From positions 124,001 to 188,000 of the forward strand of contig NZ_JAQQLE010000002.1 of the NCBI RefSeq assembly GCF_028548475.1: a stretch of DNA of 64,000 nt. Reading direction: 5' to 3'. Below the pieces are notes generated by a model. The model saw only the letters and a program-made list of their open reading frames with translations, did not search any database and was not told the origin of the DNA. The position numbers and the translations under genes are program-made. Shown piece by piece: positions 1 to 7,484 of the stretch. The DNA comes from Vogesella margarita. GTDB lineage: Bacteria; Pseudomonadota; Gammaproteobacteria; Burkholderiales; Chromobacteriaceae. Positions within the stretch are counted from its first letter, which is position 1. Every line of letters starts with the position of its first letter.

Positions 1-529
1 GGCGTTCAAGGGGGCGCCGGACATGGTGGTCAGCCTGCTGAAGCTGGTCAACGCGGCGGAAAACTACGGCCGCCCGGTGCGCTCCATCCGCGAGGCGCTG
101 ACCATGCTCGGCTCCTCACGGCTGAAGCGCTGGGCGCTGGTCATCCTGTTCGCCGCCGATTGTCGCCCAGGCAGCGGCCCCAGCCCGCTGCTGGAGATGG
201 CGGCGGTGCGCGGCCGCATGATGGAGCTGCTGGCGCCGCCGGCCGAGCGCGACGAGGCGTTCATGACCGGCATCCTGTCGCTGGCCGACAGCCTGCTGGG
301 CATGAGCATGCAGTCGCTGGTGGCATCGCTGGCGCTGCGCGACAAGGTGCTGCAGGCGCTGCTGTACCGGCAGGGCATGCTCGGCGAGCTCTTGGCGCAG
401 ACCGAGCTGGCCGAATGCCGCGAGACGGCGACGCCACTGCCGACGCTGGCGGCGGACAGTTTCAACCAGGTGCAGCTGGAAGCGCTGGAGTGGGTGCGCA
501 AGATGTGGCAGGACGACGTTCCCGCCTGA
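1..529 (+). CDS. HDOD-domain signalling protein, C-terminal part (5' truncated by window)
   Basis: This is the C-terminal 175 or so residues of a protein whose reading frame is open from base 2, so the true start lies outside the window. The visible segment opens with a run ending in SLLKLVN and continues through RPVRSIREALTMLGSSRLKRW, the core of an HDOD domain (a degenerate HD-fold output module). The length and a C-terminus devoid of other domains resemble the EAL-HDOD (YuxH-like) proteins found in many betaproteobacteria, which act as cytoplasmic signalling scaffolds. The EAL part, if present, would be upstream and cannot be seen. It ends convergently with pilU, with a repeat-built terminator between them. 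HDOD is well supported; the EAL fusion is inference. Confidence 0.75.
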   Translation, partial: AFKGAPDMVVSLLKLVNAAENYGRPVRSIREALTMLGSSRLKRWALVILFAADCRPGSGPSPLLEMAAVRGRMMELLAPPAERDEAFMTGILSLADSLLGMSMQSLVASLALRDKVLQALLYRQGMLGELLAQTELAECRETATPLPTLAADSFNQVQLEALEWVRKMWQDDVPA

Positions 530-544
530 GCGGCGGGGCACGGC

Positions 545-580
545 AAGGTTGGCCGCAAGCCGTTGCGGCCAACCTTTTGT
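545..580. terminator. Bidirectional terminator made of two inverted copies of the 13-mer repeat
   Basis: Bases 545-558 and 563-576 form a perfect 14-bp inverted repeat with a 4-base loop, flanked by A-rich and T-rich ends (TTTTGTTT follows). Each arm is a full copy of AAGGTTGGCCGCA. It lies between the converging HDOD gene and pilU, so it can stop both. Confidence 0.85.
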
Positions 581-1717
581 TTACACGATGTCGAGGTGGT
601 CGATCCCGCTCAGCGGATCGCTGTGCTTGCTCTCCTCGCCGTAGAGCTTGATCTTCAGGCGCAGGTCGTTGACCGAGTCTGCGTTGCGCAGCGCGTCCTC
701 GAAGCTGATCTGGCCGCCTTCGTACAGCTCGAACAGCGCCTGGTCGAAGGTCTGCATCCCGGTCTCGCGCGAGCGGCCCATCACCTCCTTGATGCCGGAC
801 ACCTCGCCCTTGAAAATCAGGTCGGCGATCAGCGGGCTGTTGAGCAGGACTTCCACCGCCGCCACACGGCCCTTGACCTGCTTCAGCGGAATCAGCCGCT
901 GCGATACGATGGCGCGCATGTTCAGCGACAGGTCCATCAGCACCTGCTGGTGACGCTCCTCCGGGAAGAAGTTGAGGATGCGGTCCAGCGCCTGGTTGGC
1001 GTTGTTGGCGTGCAGCGTGGCCAGGCACAGGTGGCCGGTTTCGGCAAACTGCAGGCCGTACATCATCGATTCGCGGTCGCGGATCTCGCCCATCAGGATC
1101 ACGTCCGGCGCCTGGCGCAGTGTGTTCTTCAGTGCCACCTCCCAGCTCTCGGTGTCCACGCCGATCTCGCGCTGGGTGATGATGCTCTTCTTGTGCTGGT
1201 GCACGTACTCGATCGGGTCTTCCAGGGTGATGATGTGGTCGGCCGCATTGCTGTTGCGCCAGTCCACCAGCGCCGCCAGCGAGGTGGACTTGCCGGAGCC
1301 GGTGCCACCGACGAAGATCACCAGCCCGCGCTTGATCATCGCCACGTCCTGCAGCACCACCGGCATGTTCAGCTGCTCCAGCGTCGGGATCTCGGTGTTG
1401 ATCTTGCGCAGCACCATGCCGGCCTTGCCCTGCTGCATGTAGGCGCTGACACGGAAGCGGCCGATGCCGGGCGGGCTGATGGCGAAGTTGGCCTCGGAGC
1501 TGGATTCGAACTCCTCCATCTGGCGGTCGTTCATCACCGAGCGCACCAGCTCCTTGCAGTGCTGCCCGGTCAGCGCCTGCGGCGCCACCGGCGTGATCTT
1601 GCCGTCGATCTTCATCGCCGGCGGAAAGTCGGAGGTGATGAAGATGTCGGAGGCGTTCTTGCTGGCCGCGTGCTTGAGCAGATCGTGGATGAATCGTGAT
1701 GCCTGGTCTTTTTCCAT
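581..1717 (-). CDS. pilU: PilU, type IV pilus retraction ATPase (PilT paralogue)
   Basis: Cytoplasmic AAA-type secretion ATPase of the PilT/PilU subgroup, which works with PilT to depolymerise the type IV pilus for twitching and, in naturally competent relatives, DNA uptake. The protein is 378 residues, the usual PilU length. It has an N-terminal PAS-like domain (residues 1-110), a Walker A loop GGTGSGKST at 137-145, an Asp-box region around ITLEDPIEYVH, a Walker B around DVILMGEIRD, and a His-box ATLHANNANQ. The C-terminal tail after about residue 350 is longer than PilT's, as expected for PilU. It starts 15 bases after the pilT stop on the same strand, so the two are probably cotranscribed. 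No key residue is missing. Confidence 0.95.
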   Translation of the reverse strand: MEKDQASRFIHDLLKHAASKNASDIFITSDFPPAMKIDGKITPVAPQALTGQHCKELVRSVMNDRQMEEFESSSEANFAISPPGIGRFRVSAYMQQGKAGMVLRKINTEIPTLEQLNMPVVLQDVAMIKRGLVIFVGGTGSGKSTSLAALVDWRNSNAADHIITLEDPIEYVHQHKKSIITQREIGVDTESWEVALKNTLRQAPDVILMGEIRDRESMMYGLQFAETGHLCLATLHANNANQALDRILNFFPEERHQQVLMDLSLNMRAIVSQRLIPLKQVKGRVAAVEVLLNSPLIADLIFKGEVSGIKEVMGRSRETGMQTFDQALFELYEGGQISFEDALRNADSVNDLRLKIKLYGEESKHSDPLSGIDHLDIV

Positions 1718-1732
1718 ACGCTACTACCTCGT

Positions 1733-2770
1733 TTAGAACGCGTCCTTGTTGGACGCCTTTTGCCGGGCGTCCTGGACCGACACCACATTGCGCCGCACCA
1801 GTTCCTGCAGGCACATGTCCATGGTCTGCATGCCGTACTGCTGGCCGGTCTGGATCATCGAGTTGATCTGCGCGATCTTGTTTTCGCGGATCAGGTTGCG
1901 GATCGCCGGGGTGCCGATCATGATTTCATGGGCGGCGACGCGGCCGCTCTCGTCCTTGGTCTTCAGCAGCGTCTGCGAGATCACCGCGCGCAGGCTTTCC
2001 GACAGCATCGCGCGCACCATTTCCTTTTCGCCGGCCGGGAACACGTCGACGATACGGTCGACGGTCTTGGCAGCGCCGCTGGTGTGCAGGGTGCCGAACA
2101 CCAGGTGGCCGGTTTCGGCCGCAGTCAGCGCCAGGCGGATGGTTTCCAGGTCACGCATCTCGCCGACCAGGATCACGTCCGGGTCCTCGCGCAGCGCGCT
2201 CTTCAGCGCGTTGGCGAAGCTCTGCGTCTGGGCGCCGAGCTCGCGCTGGTTGATCAGGGCCTTCTTGCTTTCGTGCACGAATTCGATCGGGTCTTCCACC
2301 GTCAGGATGTGCGAATACTGGTTCTCGTTGATGTAGTCGACCATCGCCGCCAGCGTGGTGGACTTGCCGGAGCCGGTCGGGCCGGTGACCAGCACGATGC
2401 CGCGCGGCAGGTCGGAGATTTCGCGGAAGATCTTCGGCGCGTTGAGATCCTCCAGCGACAGCACCTTGGACGGAATCACGCGGAACACCGCGGCGATGCC
2501 GCGGTTCTGCAGAAACACGTTGACGCGAAAGCGGGCGATGCCCGGCAGCTCGAAGGAGAAGTCGCACTCGAAGGACTCTTCGAAGGCCTTGCGCTGGTGG
2601 TCGTTCATGATGTCGTACACCATGTCGTGCACGTCGTGGTGCGCCATCGGCGGCAGGTTGATGCGGCGGATGTCGCCGTGTACCCGTATGATCGGAGGCA
2701 AGCCGGACGACAGGTGCAGGTCCGATGCCTTGTTTTTGACCGTAAAGGCCAGAAGTTCGGAAATTTCCAT
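1733..2770 (-). CDS. pilT: PilT, type IV pilus twitching motility ATPase
   Basis: Hexameric ATPase at the inner-membrane base of the type IV pilus that powers pilin retraction. The start at 2770 (MEISELLAFTVKNKASDLHL) is preferred over an upstream in-frame ATG at 2806. It matches the highly conserved family N-terminus and has a GGAG Shine-Dalgarno just upstream. This gives 345 residues, the family norm. The Walker A loop GPTGSGKS is at 130-137, followed by TVEDPIEFVH, the Walker B DVILVGEMRD, the His box GTLHTSGAAKT, and the AIRNLIRE motif in the C-terminal domain needed for retraction. It is the first gene of the pilT-pilU unit and diverges from yggS, the usual arrangement in beta- and gammaproteobacteria. 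Confidence 0.97.
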   Translation of the reverse strand: MEISELLAFTVKNKASDLHLSSGLPPIIRVHGDIRRINLPPMAHHDVHDMVYDIMNDHQRKAFEESFECDFSFELPGIARFRVNVFLQNRGIAAVFRVIPSKVLSLEDLNAPKIFREISDLPRGIVLVTGPTGSGKSTTLAAMVDYINENQYSHILTVEDPIEFVHESKKALINQRELGAQTQSFANALKSALREDPDVILVGEMRDLETIRLALTAAETGHLVFGTLHTSGAAKTVDRIVDVFPAGEKEMVRAMLSESLRAVISQTLLKTKDESGRVAAHEIMIGTPAIRNLIRENKIAQINSMIQTGQQYGMQTMDMCLQELVRRNVVSVQDARQKASNKDAF

Positions 2771-2892
2771 ATAATTTCTCCGCGTCCGCAACAATGCCGG
2801 GTTCATCGAATCGGTGCGGACGATTGTAACGCCGCCGGGTGTCGCTGCCCACTGAGGCCACGGCCACCGGCGGGAGAGAAAGCGAGCAGACG

Positions 2893-3582
2893 ATGACAGA
2901 TATCAGCAGCGCCCTGCAGCGGGTGCAGGCGGCGATCGGCAGTGCGGCACAGGCCGCCGGTCGCGACGCCGGCAGCGTGACCCTGCTGGCGGTGAGCAAG
3001 ACCTTCCCGGCTGCGGCGGTGCGCGAAGCCTACGCCGCCGGCCAGCGCCGCTTCGGCGAGAACTACGTGCAGGAGCTGCAGGCCAAGGCCGCCGAGTTGC
3101 AGGACCTGGCGGTGGAGTGGCATTTCATCGGCCCGCTGCAGTCGAACAAGACGCGGCCGGTGGCGGAGCTGGCACACTGGGTGCATTCGGTGGAACGGCT
3201 GAAGATCGCCGAACGACTGTCGGCGCAGCGCCCGGCGACCCTGCCGCCGCTGAATGTCTGCATCCAGGTCAACGTCTCCGGCGAGGACAGCAAGAGCGGC
3301 TGCGCGCCGGACGAGGTGCTGCCGCTGGCGCAGGCCATCGCCGCCCTGCCCGGCCTGTGCCTGCGCGGGCTGATGTGCATTCCGGAGCCGACGCAGGATG
3401 CGGCAACGTTGGCCGCACGCTTCGGCGTGCTGGCCACGCTGCAGCAGCAGCTGGCGGCGGCCGGCATCGCCACCGACACGCTGTCGATGGGCATGTCCGG
3501 CGACATGGCGGCGGCGATCGCCGCCGGCAGCACCATGGTGCGCGTCGGCACCGCGATCTTCGGCGCGCGCCACTACGGCTAA
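2893..3582 (+). CDS. yggS: YggS/PLPBP family pyridoxal phosphate homeostasis protein
   Basis: Cytoplasmic PLP-binding protein (COG0325) that buffers free pyridoxal phosphate; no catalytic activity is established for the family. The start at 2893 (MTDISSAL) gives 229 residues, the usual length; an ATG at 2839 would add an untypical 18-residue leader. The fold-type III barrel is recognised by LLAVSKTFP, whose Lys binds PLP, by FGENYVQE, by the WHFIGPLQSNK segment, and by the C-terminal LSMGMSGDMAAAI phosphate-binding loop. It is the first gene of yggS-proC-yggT and diverges from pilT. A repeat variant (AACGTTGGCCGCA) sits inside the gene at 3405-3417, coding for part of ATLAAR. Confidence 0.95.
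   Translation: MTDISSALQRVQAAIGSAAQAAGRDAGSVTLLAVSKTFPAAAVREAYAAGQRRFGENYVQELQAKAAELQDLAVEWHFIGPLQSNKTRPVAELAHWVHSVERLKIAERLSAQRPATLPPLNVCIQVNVSGEDSKSGCAPDEVLPLAQAIAALPGLCLRGLMCIPEPTQDAATLAARFGVLATLQQQLAAAGIATDTLSMGMSGDMAAAIAAGSTMVRVGTAIFGARHYG
3405..3417 (+). repeat. Repeat variant inside yggS
   Basis: AACGTTGGCCGCA differs from the exact 13-mer at one base. It codes for part of the sequence ATLAAR in YggS. Confidence 0.7.
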
Positions 3583-3635
3583 CCGTCCAATCAGGCTTCG
3601 CCAGCGGGCGAAGCAACAAGAACCAGGGGAAAACC

Positions 3636-4445
3636 ATGCGTATCACGTTCATCGGTGGCGGCAATATGGCCTCCGCCATCATTTCCGGACTCTGCAAGCA
3701 GCCCGGCCAGCAGATCAGCGTGGTGGAGCTGCACGAAGACAAGCGCGCCAGCCTGCAGACCGAGTTCGGTGTCACCGCGCTGGCGACCCTGCCGGAGCGT
3801 TTTGCCGCCGACGAGGTGGTGGTGCTGGCGGTCAAGCCGCAGGCGCTGCAGGCGGTGTGCCAGCAACTGGCACCGCGCCTGCACGGCGCGCTGGTGGTGT
3901 CGATTGCTGCCGGGGTGCGGCTGGAGGCGCTGGGCCGCTGGCTGGGCAGCTCGCGCATCGTGCGGGTGATGCCCAACACTCCGGCCATGGTCGGCAAGGG
4001 TGTGTCCGGGCTGTACGCCGCCGCCGATGTCGGCGAGGCGGATCGCAGTACCGCGGAACGCATCATGCAGGCGGTCGGCATCACCAGCTGGCTGGAGACC
4101 GAGGGCGGCATCGACGACATCACCAGCGTCTCCGGCAGCGGCCCGGCCTACGTGTTCTACTTTATCGAGAGCATGATCGAGGGCGCCTGCCAGGTCGGCT
4201 TCAGCGAGCAGGAAGCGCGGGCGCTGGTGCTGGGCACCTTCGAGGGCGCGGTGGAGCTGGCCAAGCAAAGCCCGCTGCCGGTGGCAACCTTGCGCACCAA
4301 CGTGATGTCCAAGGGCGGGACCACCGAGCGCGCCATCGCCCGTTTCGAGGCCGAGGGCGTCAAGGCGGCGATCATCGCCGGGGCGCTGGATTGCCGCGCC
4401 CGCTCGGTGGAGCTGGGTGACCTGTTGAGCAAGGACGGCGAATGA
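3636..4445 (+). CDS. proC: Pyrroline-5-carboxylate reductase
   Basis: Catalyses the last step of proline synthesis, NAD(P)H-dependent reduction of 1-pyrroline-5-carboxylate to proline, in the cytoplasm. The start at 3636 follows an AGGGGA ribosome binding site and opens directly into the Rossmann motif ITFIGGGNMASAIISGL, giving 269 residues as in the family. Other landmarks are VVVLAVKPQ, VRVMPNTPA, and the C-terminal dimer signature with SGSGPAYVF and TNVMSKGGTTERAI. It lies 53 bases after yggS, and its stop overlaps the yggT start by four bases (ATGA), which implies translational coupling. Confidence 0.96.
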   Translation: MRITFIGGGNMASAIISGLCKQPGQQISVVELHEDKRASLQTEFGVTALATLPERFAADEVVVLAVKPQALQAVCQQLAPRLHGALVVSIAAGVRLEALGRWLGSSRIVRVMPNTPAMVGKGVSGLYAAADVGEADRSTAERIMQAVGITSWLETEGGIDDITSVSGSGPAYVFYFIESMIEGACQVGFSEQEARALVLGTFEGAVELAKQSPLPVATLRTNVMSKGGTTERAIARFEAEGVKAAIIAGALDCRARSVELGDLLSKDGE

Positions 4446-5026
4446 TGCTGCTGGAAACGCTGCAATTCCTGATCAAGACCATCAGCGAACTGTTCGTGCT
4501 GGTGTTGCTGATGCGCTTCTACCTGCAGGTGGCACGGGCGCCGTTCAAGCACCCGCTGACCCAGTTCGTGATCGCGGTCAGCAATTTTGCGGTGTTGCCC
4601 TTGCGGCGCTGGATTCCGGCGTGGCGCAGTTATGACACCGCCACCATGGTGCTGGCGTGGGCGGTATCGCTGTTGGCGCTGGTCTGCATCCTGCTGCTCA
4701 ACCCGCTGCCCTACGACCTGCTGCATCCGCAGAGCTGGCTGGCGCTGACGCTGCTGGCTGTGCTCGACGTGTTCCGCCTGTCGCTGTACCTGTTGATGGG
4801 CGCGGTATTCGTGCTGGCCATTCTCAGCTGGGTCAATCCCTACAACGGCCTGCGTCCGGTGCTGGAGGCGCTGACCCGCCCCTACCTGCGCCCGTTCCAG
4901 CGCGCGGTGATCGGCGGCGTCGACCTGTCGCCGCTGGTGCTGTTGCTGGTGATCCAGGTGATCCTGATGTTGCCGGTCCGGATGCTGGAAATGTCTTTCT
5001 TGATGCAACTCAAGATGGCAGTATGA
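4442..5026 (+). CDS. yggT: YggT family integral membrane protein
   Basis: Inner-membrane protein of 194 residues with two YGGT repeats, each a pair of hydrophobic segments. The first is around residues 8-105 (FLIKTISELFVLVLLMRFYL and the segment following PLRRWIPA). The second is around 110-190 (FRLSLYLLMGAVFVLAILSW, then a second PLRR-like stretch and a final hydrophobic helix). The family is linked to osmotic or membrane homeostasis in some bacteria, but its biochemical role is unknown. The start overlaps the proC stop (ATGA). The yggS-proC-yggT order is conserved across proteobacteria, which supports the assignment. Confidence 0.93.
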   Translation: MMLLETLQFLIKTISELFVLVLLMRFYLQVARAPFKHPLTQFVIAVSNFAVLPLRRWIPAWRSYDTATMVLAWAVSLLALVCILLLNPLPYDLLHPQSWLALTLLAVLDVFRLSLYLLMGAVFVLAILSWVNPYNGLRPVLEALTRPYLRPFQRAVIGGVDLSPLVLLLVIQVILMLPVRMLEMSFLMQLKMAV

Positions 5027-5050
5027 GCATTCGGTTATCAAGTGGAGTCG

Positions 5051-5079
5051 CCCTGCCTGGCGACGGAGCCAGGGCAGGG
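5051..5079 (+). other. GC-rich hairpin between yggT and the cytochrome c gene
   Basis: CCCTGCCTGGC (5051-5061) can pair with GCCAGGGCAGGG (5068-5079) with one bulged base and a 6-base loop. There is no T tract, so it is not a classical terminator. It may be an mRNA processing or stability hairpin upstream of the cytochrome gene. Confidence 0.45.
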
Positions 5080-5103
5080 GTTTGATCCTGTGGAGAACGT
5101 TGC

Positions 5104-5409
5104 ATGAAGAAAATGCTATTGGCCGCTGTGGCCCTGGGCGTGCTGGCCACCCCCGCTTTTGCCAACCTGCAGCTGGCACAGAAATACGCCTGTGTTGCCT
5201 GTCACTCGGTCGACAAGAAGATCGTCGGCCCGGCCTACAAGGATGTCGCCAAGAAGTACGCCGGCGACAAGAGTGCCGAAGCCAAACTGGTGGCCAAGGT
5301 CAAGGCCGGTGGTTCCGGCGTGTGGGGGCCGATCCCGATGCCGGCTCATCCGCAGGTCAGCGATGCCGATCTGAAAACGCTGGTGAAGTGGGTCTTGAGC
5401 CAGAAGTAA
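5104..5409 (+). CDS. Small class I cytochrome c (c551/c552-like), periplasmic
   Basis: A 101-residue monohaem cytochrome. A signal peptide covers residues 1-20 (MKKMLLAAVALGVLATPAFA), leaving a mature protein of about 81 residues. The haem site is CVACH (Cys30, Cys33, His34), and the distal Met ligand lies in GPIPMPAHP. The spacing and the MPAHP-type loop match the cytochrome c551/c552 family that shuttles electrons from the bc1 complex to terminal oxidases or denitrification enzymes. Which partner it uses cannot be told from the sequence. It sits 77 bases after yggT and is followed by two tandem terminators. Confidence 0.93.
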   Translation: MKKMLLAAVALGVLATPAFANLQLAQKYACVACHSVDKKIVGPAYKDVAKKYAGDKSAEAKLVAKVKAGGSGVWGPIPMPAHPQVSDADLKTLVKWVLSQK

Positions 5410-5428
5410 TCACGTTTTATGCAACATG

Positions 5429-5450
5429 AAAGCGCCGTCAGGCGCTTTTG
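5429..5450 (+). terminator. Rho-independent terminator after the cytochrome c gene
   Basis: AAAGCGCC, loop GTCA, GGCGCTTT, then TTG: an 8-bp stem with a short T run, 19 bases past the stop codon. Confidence 0.8.
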
Positions 5451-5456
5451 TCGTAC

Positions 5457-5490
5457 CGGCGCGGGGCCGATCAGTCGCCGCGCCGTTTTT
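5457..5490 (+). terminator. Second tandem terminator
   Basis: CGGCGCGG (5457-5464) pairs with CCGCGCCG (5478-5485), and TTTTT follows directly. It acts as backup for the first terminator before the dksA leader. Confidence 0.6.
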
Positions 5491-5538
5491 CGTGTTTCTT
5501 GCCAATGTCTTAACTCCGACCTTAATTGGCCTGCCCTC

Positions 5539-5567
5539 TTGAGTTCACCCCCGTTCGGCACTATATA
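5539..5567 (+). promoter_or_regulatory. Candidate sigma-70 promoter for dksA
   Basis: TTGAGT (5539-5544), a 17-base spacer, then TATATA (5562-5567), in a locally AT-rich stretch. Transcription from here would give a leader of about 110 bases before the dksA start at 5685. It is a consensus match only. Confidence 0.45.
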
Positions 5568-5684
5568 CACAAGATAAAAGACAGTTGTGCTGGAAATGGC
5601 GTACGGATTGTGTTGCACTTTCCTTATGCCGTCGGTAATCTTCCACGCCTGTTGCCACAACTTTATAGCTGGAAGCATCAAACT

Positions 5685-6095
5685 ATGGCCAAGCTGACTG
5701 AACAAGACATCATCAACTGGTCCGGCGATGACTACATGAACGCCGACCATCTTGAGTTCTTCAAGGAGCGCTTGTTGAACATGCAACAAGAGCTGTTGAG
5801 CAACGCCAGTGCCACGGCTAGCCACCTGCAGGAGCAGGAAGCCACGCCCGATCCGGCGGATCGTGCCACACTGGAAGAAGAGTACGCGCTGGAGCTGCGC
5901 ACCCGCGACCGCGAGCGCAAGCTGCTGCAGAAGATCCAGTCCACCCTGCGTTTGATCGAAGACGGCAGCTACGGCTATTGCGAAGACACCGGCGAGCCCA
6001 TCGGCCTCAAGCGTCTGCTGGCCCGTCCGACGGCATCGCTGTCGGTGGAAGCGCAGGAGCGTCGAGAACGCATGAAGCGCCAGTACGCCGACTGA
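5685..6095 (+). CDS. dksA: RNA polymerase-binding transcription factor DksA (cysteine-poor form)
   Basis: Enters the RNA polymerase secondary channel and, with ppGpp, resets rRNA and amino acid gene transcription. The start at 5685 (MAKLTEQDI) gives 136 residues; an upstream in-frame ATG would add an unrelated leader. The coiled coil spans about residues 25-95, with the tip DPADRA (Asp56, Asp59, Ala61) conserved as in E. coli. The globular domain keeps YGYCEDTGEPIG and RLLARPTA. Of the four zinc-ligand positions of E. coli DksA only Cys99 is present; the others are Thr102, Ser120 and Ala123. The domain therefore probably folds without zinc, as in several other alpha- and betaproteobacterial DksA proteins. 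An rho-independent terminator follows. Confidence 0.95.
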   Translation: MAKLTEQDIINWSGDDYMNADHLEFFKERLLNMQQELLSNASATASHLQEQEATPDPADRATLEEEYALELRTRDRERKLLQKIQSTLRLIEDGSYGYCEDTGEPIGLKRLLARPTASLSVEAQERRERMKRQYAD

Positions 6096-6099
6096 ACCC

Positions 6100-6112
6100 A
6101 AGGTTGGCCGCA
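6100..6112 (+). repeat. Exact 13-mer repeat copy between dksA and its terminator
   Basis: AAGGTTGGCCGCA, five bases after the dksA stop and ten bases before the terminator stem. Confidence 0.9.
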
Positions 6113-6121
6113 TTGCCCGAC

Positions 6122-6146
6122 AAAAGCACCCTCTTGGGTGCTTTTT
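6122..6146 (+). terminator. Rho-independent terminator of dksA
   Basis: AAAAGCACCC, loop TCTT, GGGTGCTTTTT: a perfect stem followed by a run of T residues. Confidence 0.9.
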
Positions 6147-6165
6147 GTTTTTATTGGCATCTGTT

Positions 6166-6182
6166 TTGGAATGATATTCCAA
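6166..6182. promoter_or_regulatory. Candidate operator palindrome upstream of DAHP synthase
   Basis: TTGGAAT-GAT-ATTCCAA is a perfect 7-3-7 inverted repeat 160 bases upstream of the aroG-type gene, just after the dksA terminator. It could be an operator or part of a promoter. No regulator is identified. Confidence 0.35.
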
Positions 6183-6341
6183 TGGTGCCGTTTTCAGGCC
6201 TTGGGCTTGGCAGCTCATGCCGCGGCGGCCAGGGCGGACGTGGCCAAAAAAATCGCCGGTCATGATGCGGTTTGGGGCTTGGCATGACTGGGTGAAGCGG
6301 GTAATGTTGCTATGCAAACAAAAGAAACCAAGGACACAGCA

Positions 6342-7418
6342 ATGCACCGCCAGACCGACGACGTCAGAATCCGCGACATCAAAGAACTGCTCCCGCCGAT
6401 TGCTCACCTGTACGAGCTGCCGATCAACGAATCCGCTGCCGAGCTGATCTTCAACGCCCGTCGTGACATTGCCCGTCTGCTGCGTGCCGAGGACGACCGC
6501 CTGCTGGTGGTGATCGGCCCCTGTTCCATCCACGATCCGGCCGCGGCCGAAGAATACGCGCGCCGGCTGCTGCCGCTGCGCCAGAAGTACGCTGGCGAGC
6601 TGCAGATCGTGATGCGCGTCTACTTCGAAAAACCGCGTACCACCGTCGGCTGGAAAGGCCTGATCAACGATCCGCACCTGGACGAGTCCTACGACATCAA
6701 CACCGGCCTGCGCCTGGCGCGCCGCCTGCTGCTGAACCTGAACAGTATGGGCATGCCGGCCGCCACCGAATTCCTGGACATGATCACGCCGCAGTACCTG
6801 GCCGACCTGATCAGCTGGGGTGCGATCGGCGCGCGTACCACCGAATCGCAGGTGCACCGCGAACTGGCCTCCGGCCTGTCCTGCCCGGTCGGTTTCAAGA
6901 ACGGCACCGACGGCAACCTGAAGATCGCGGTGGACGCCATCCGCTCCGCCAGCGTGTCGCACCACTTCCTGTCCGTGACCAAGACCGGCCACTCCGCCAT
7001 CGTCGAGACCGGCGGCAACCCGGACTGCCACGTGATCCTGCGCGGCGGCAAGGAGCCAAACTACGAGGCCCGCTATGTGCAGGCCGCCGCCGCCGAGCTG
7101 GCCGCCGTCGGCCTGCCGCAGAAGCTGATGGTGGACTTCAGTCACGCCAACAGTCGCAAGGACTACCGTCGCCAGATGGAAGTGTGCGAGGACGTCGCCG
7201 CGCAACTGGCGGCCGGCGACCAGCACATCTTCGGCGTGATGGTGGAAAGCCACCTGGTGGAGGGTCGTCAGGATCTGAAACCGGGCTGCGAGCTGACCTA
7301 CGGCCAGAGCATCACCGACGCCTGCATCGGTTGGGACAATACCGAGGCGCTGCTGCAGACGCTGGCCGACGCGGTCCAGGCGCGCCGCGCCAAGGTCGGT
7401 GTGCCGTCCGGCAAGTAA
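6342..7418 (+). CDS. aroG: 3-deoxy-7-phosphoheptulonate (DAHP) synthase, class I AroG type
   Basis: Condenses phosphoenolpyruvate and erythrose 4-phosphate to DAHP, the entry to aromatic amino acid synthesis. The ATG at 6342 has AAGGA at a good distance and gives 358 residues; an ATG at 6312 would add ten residues. The sequence is AroG-like throughout: DDRLLVVIGPCSIHDP, RVYFEKPRTTVGWKGLINDP, PAATEFLDMITPQYLADL, SWGAIGARTTESQVHREL, VGFKNGTDG, GHSAIV, ILRGGKEPNY, DFSHANS and GVMVESHLVEG. These carry the metal, PEP and sugar-phosphate ligands of type I enzymes. Which amino acid feeds back on it (Phe, Tyr or Trp) cannot be decided from motifs alone. A strong terminator follows. Confidence 0.95.
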   Translation: MHRQTDDVRIRDIKELLPPIAHLYELPINESAAELIFNARRDIARLLRAEDDRLLVVIGPCSIHDPAAAEEYARRLLPLRQKYAGELQIVMRVYFEKPRTTVGWKGLINDPHLDESYDINTGLRLARRLLLNLNSMGMPAATEFLDMITPQYLADLISWGAIGARTTESQVHRELASGLSCPVGFKNGTDGNLKIAVDAIRSASVSHHFLSVTKTGHSAIVETGGNPDCHVILRGGKEPNYEARYVQAAAAELAAVGLPQKLMVDFSHANSRKDYRRQMEVCEDVAAQLAAGDQHIFGVMVESHLVEGRQDLKPGCELTYGQSITDACIGWDNTEALLQTLADAVQARRAKVGVPSGK

Positions 7419-7432
7419 GCCTGCCGTCGACG

Positions 7433-7463
7433 AAAAAGCCCGGAGCGTGCTCCGGGCTTTTTT
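7433..7463. terminator. Strong bidirectional terminator
   Basis: AAAAAGCCCGGAGC (7433-7446), a 2-base centre, and GCTCCGGGCTTTTT (7449-7462): a perfect 14-bp inverted repeat with T and A tracts. It lies between the converging aroG and AIM24-family genes. Confidence 0.95.
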
Positions 7464-7484
7464 CATGCAGGCGCTGGCCGCGCT

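Noticed and set aside
5346-7466. A 706-codon open frame antisense to dksA and aroG
   Set aside because: It crosses two genes, two terminators and a promoter region, and shows no domain.
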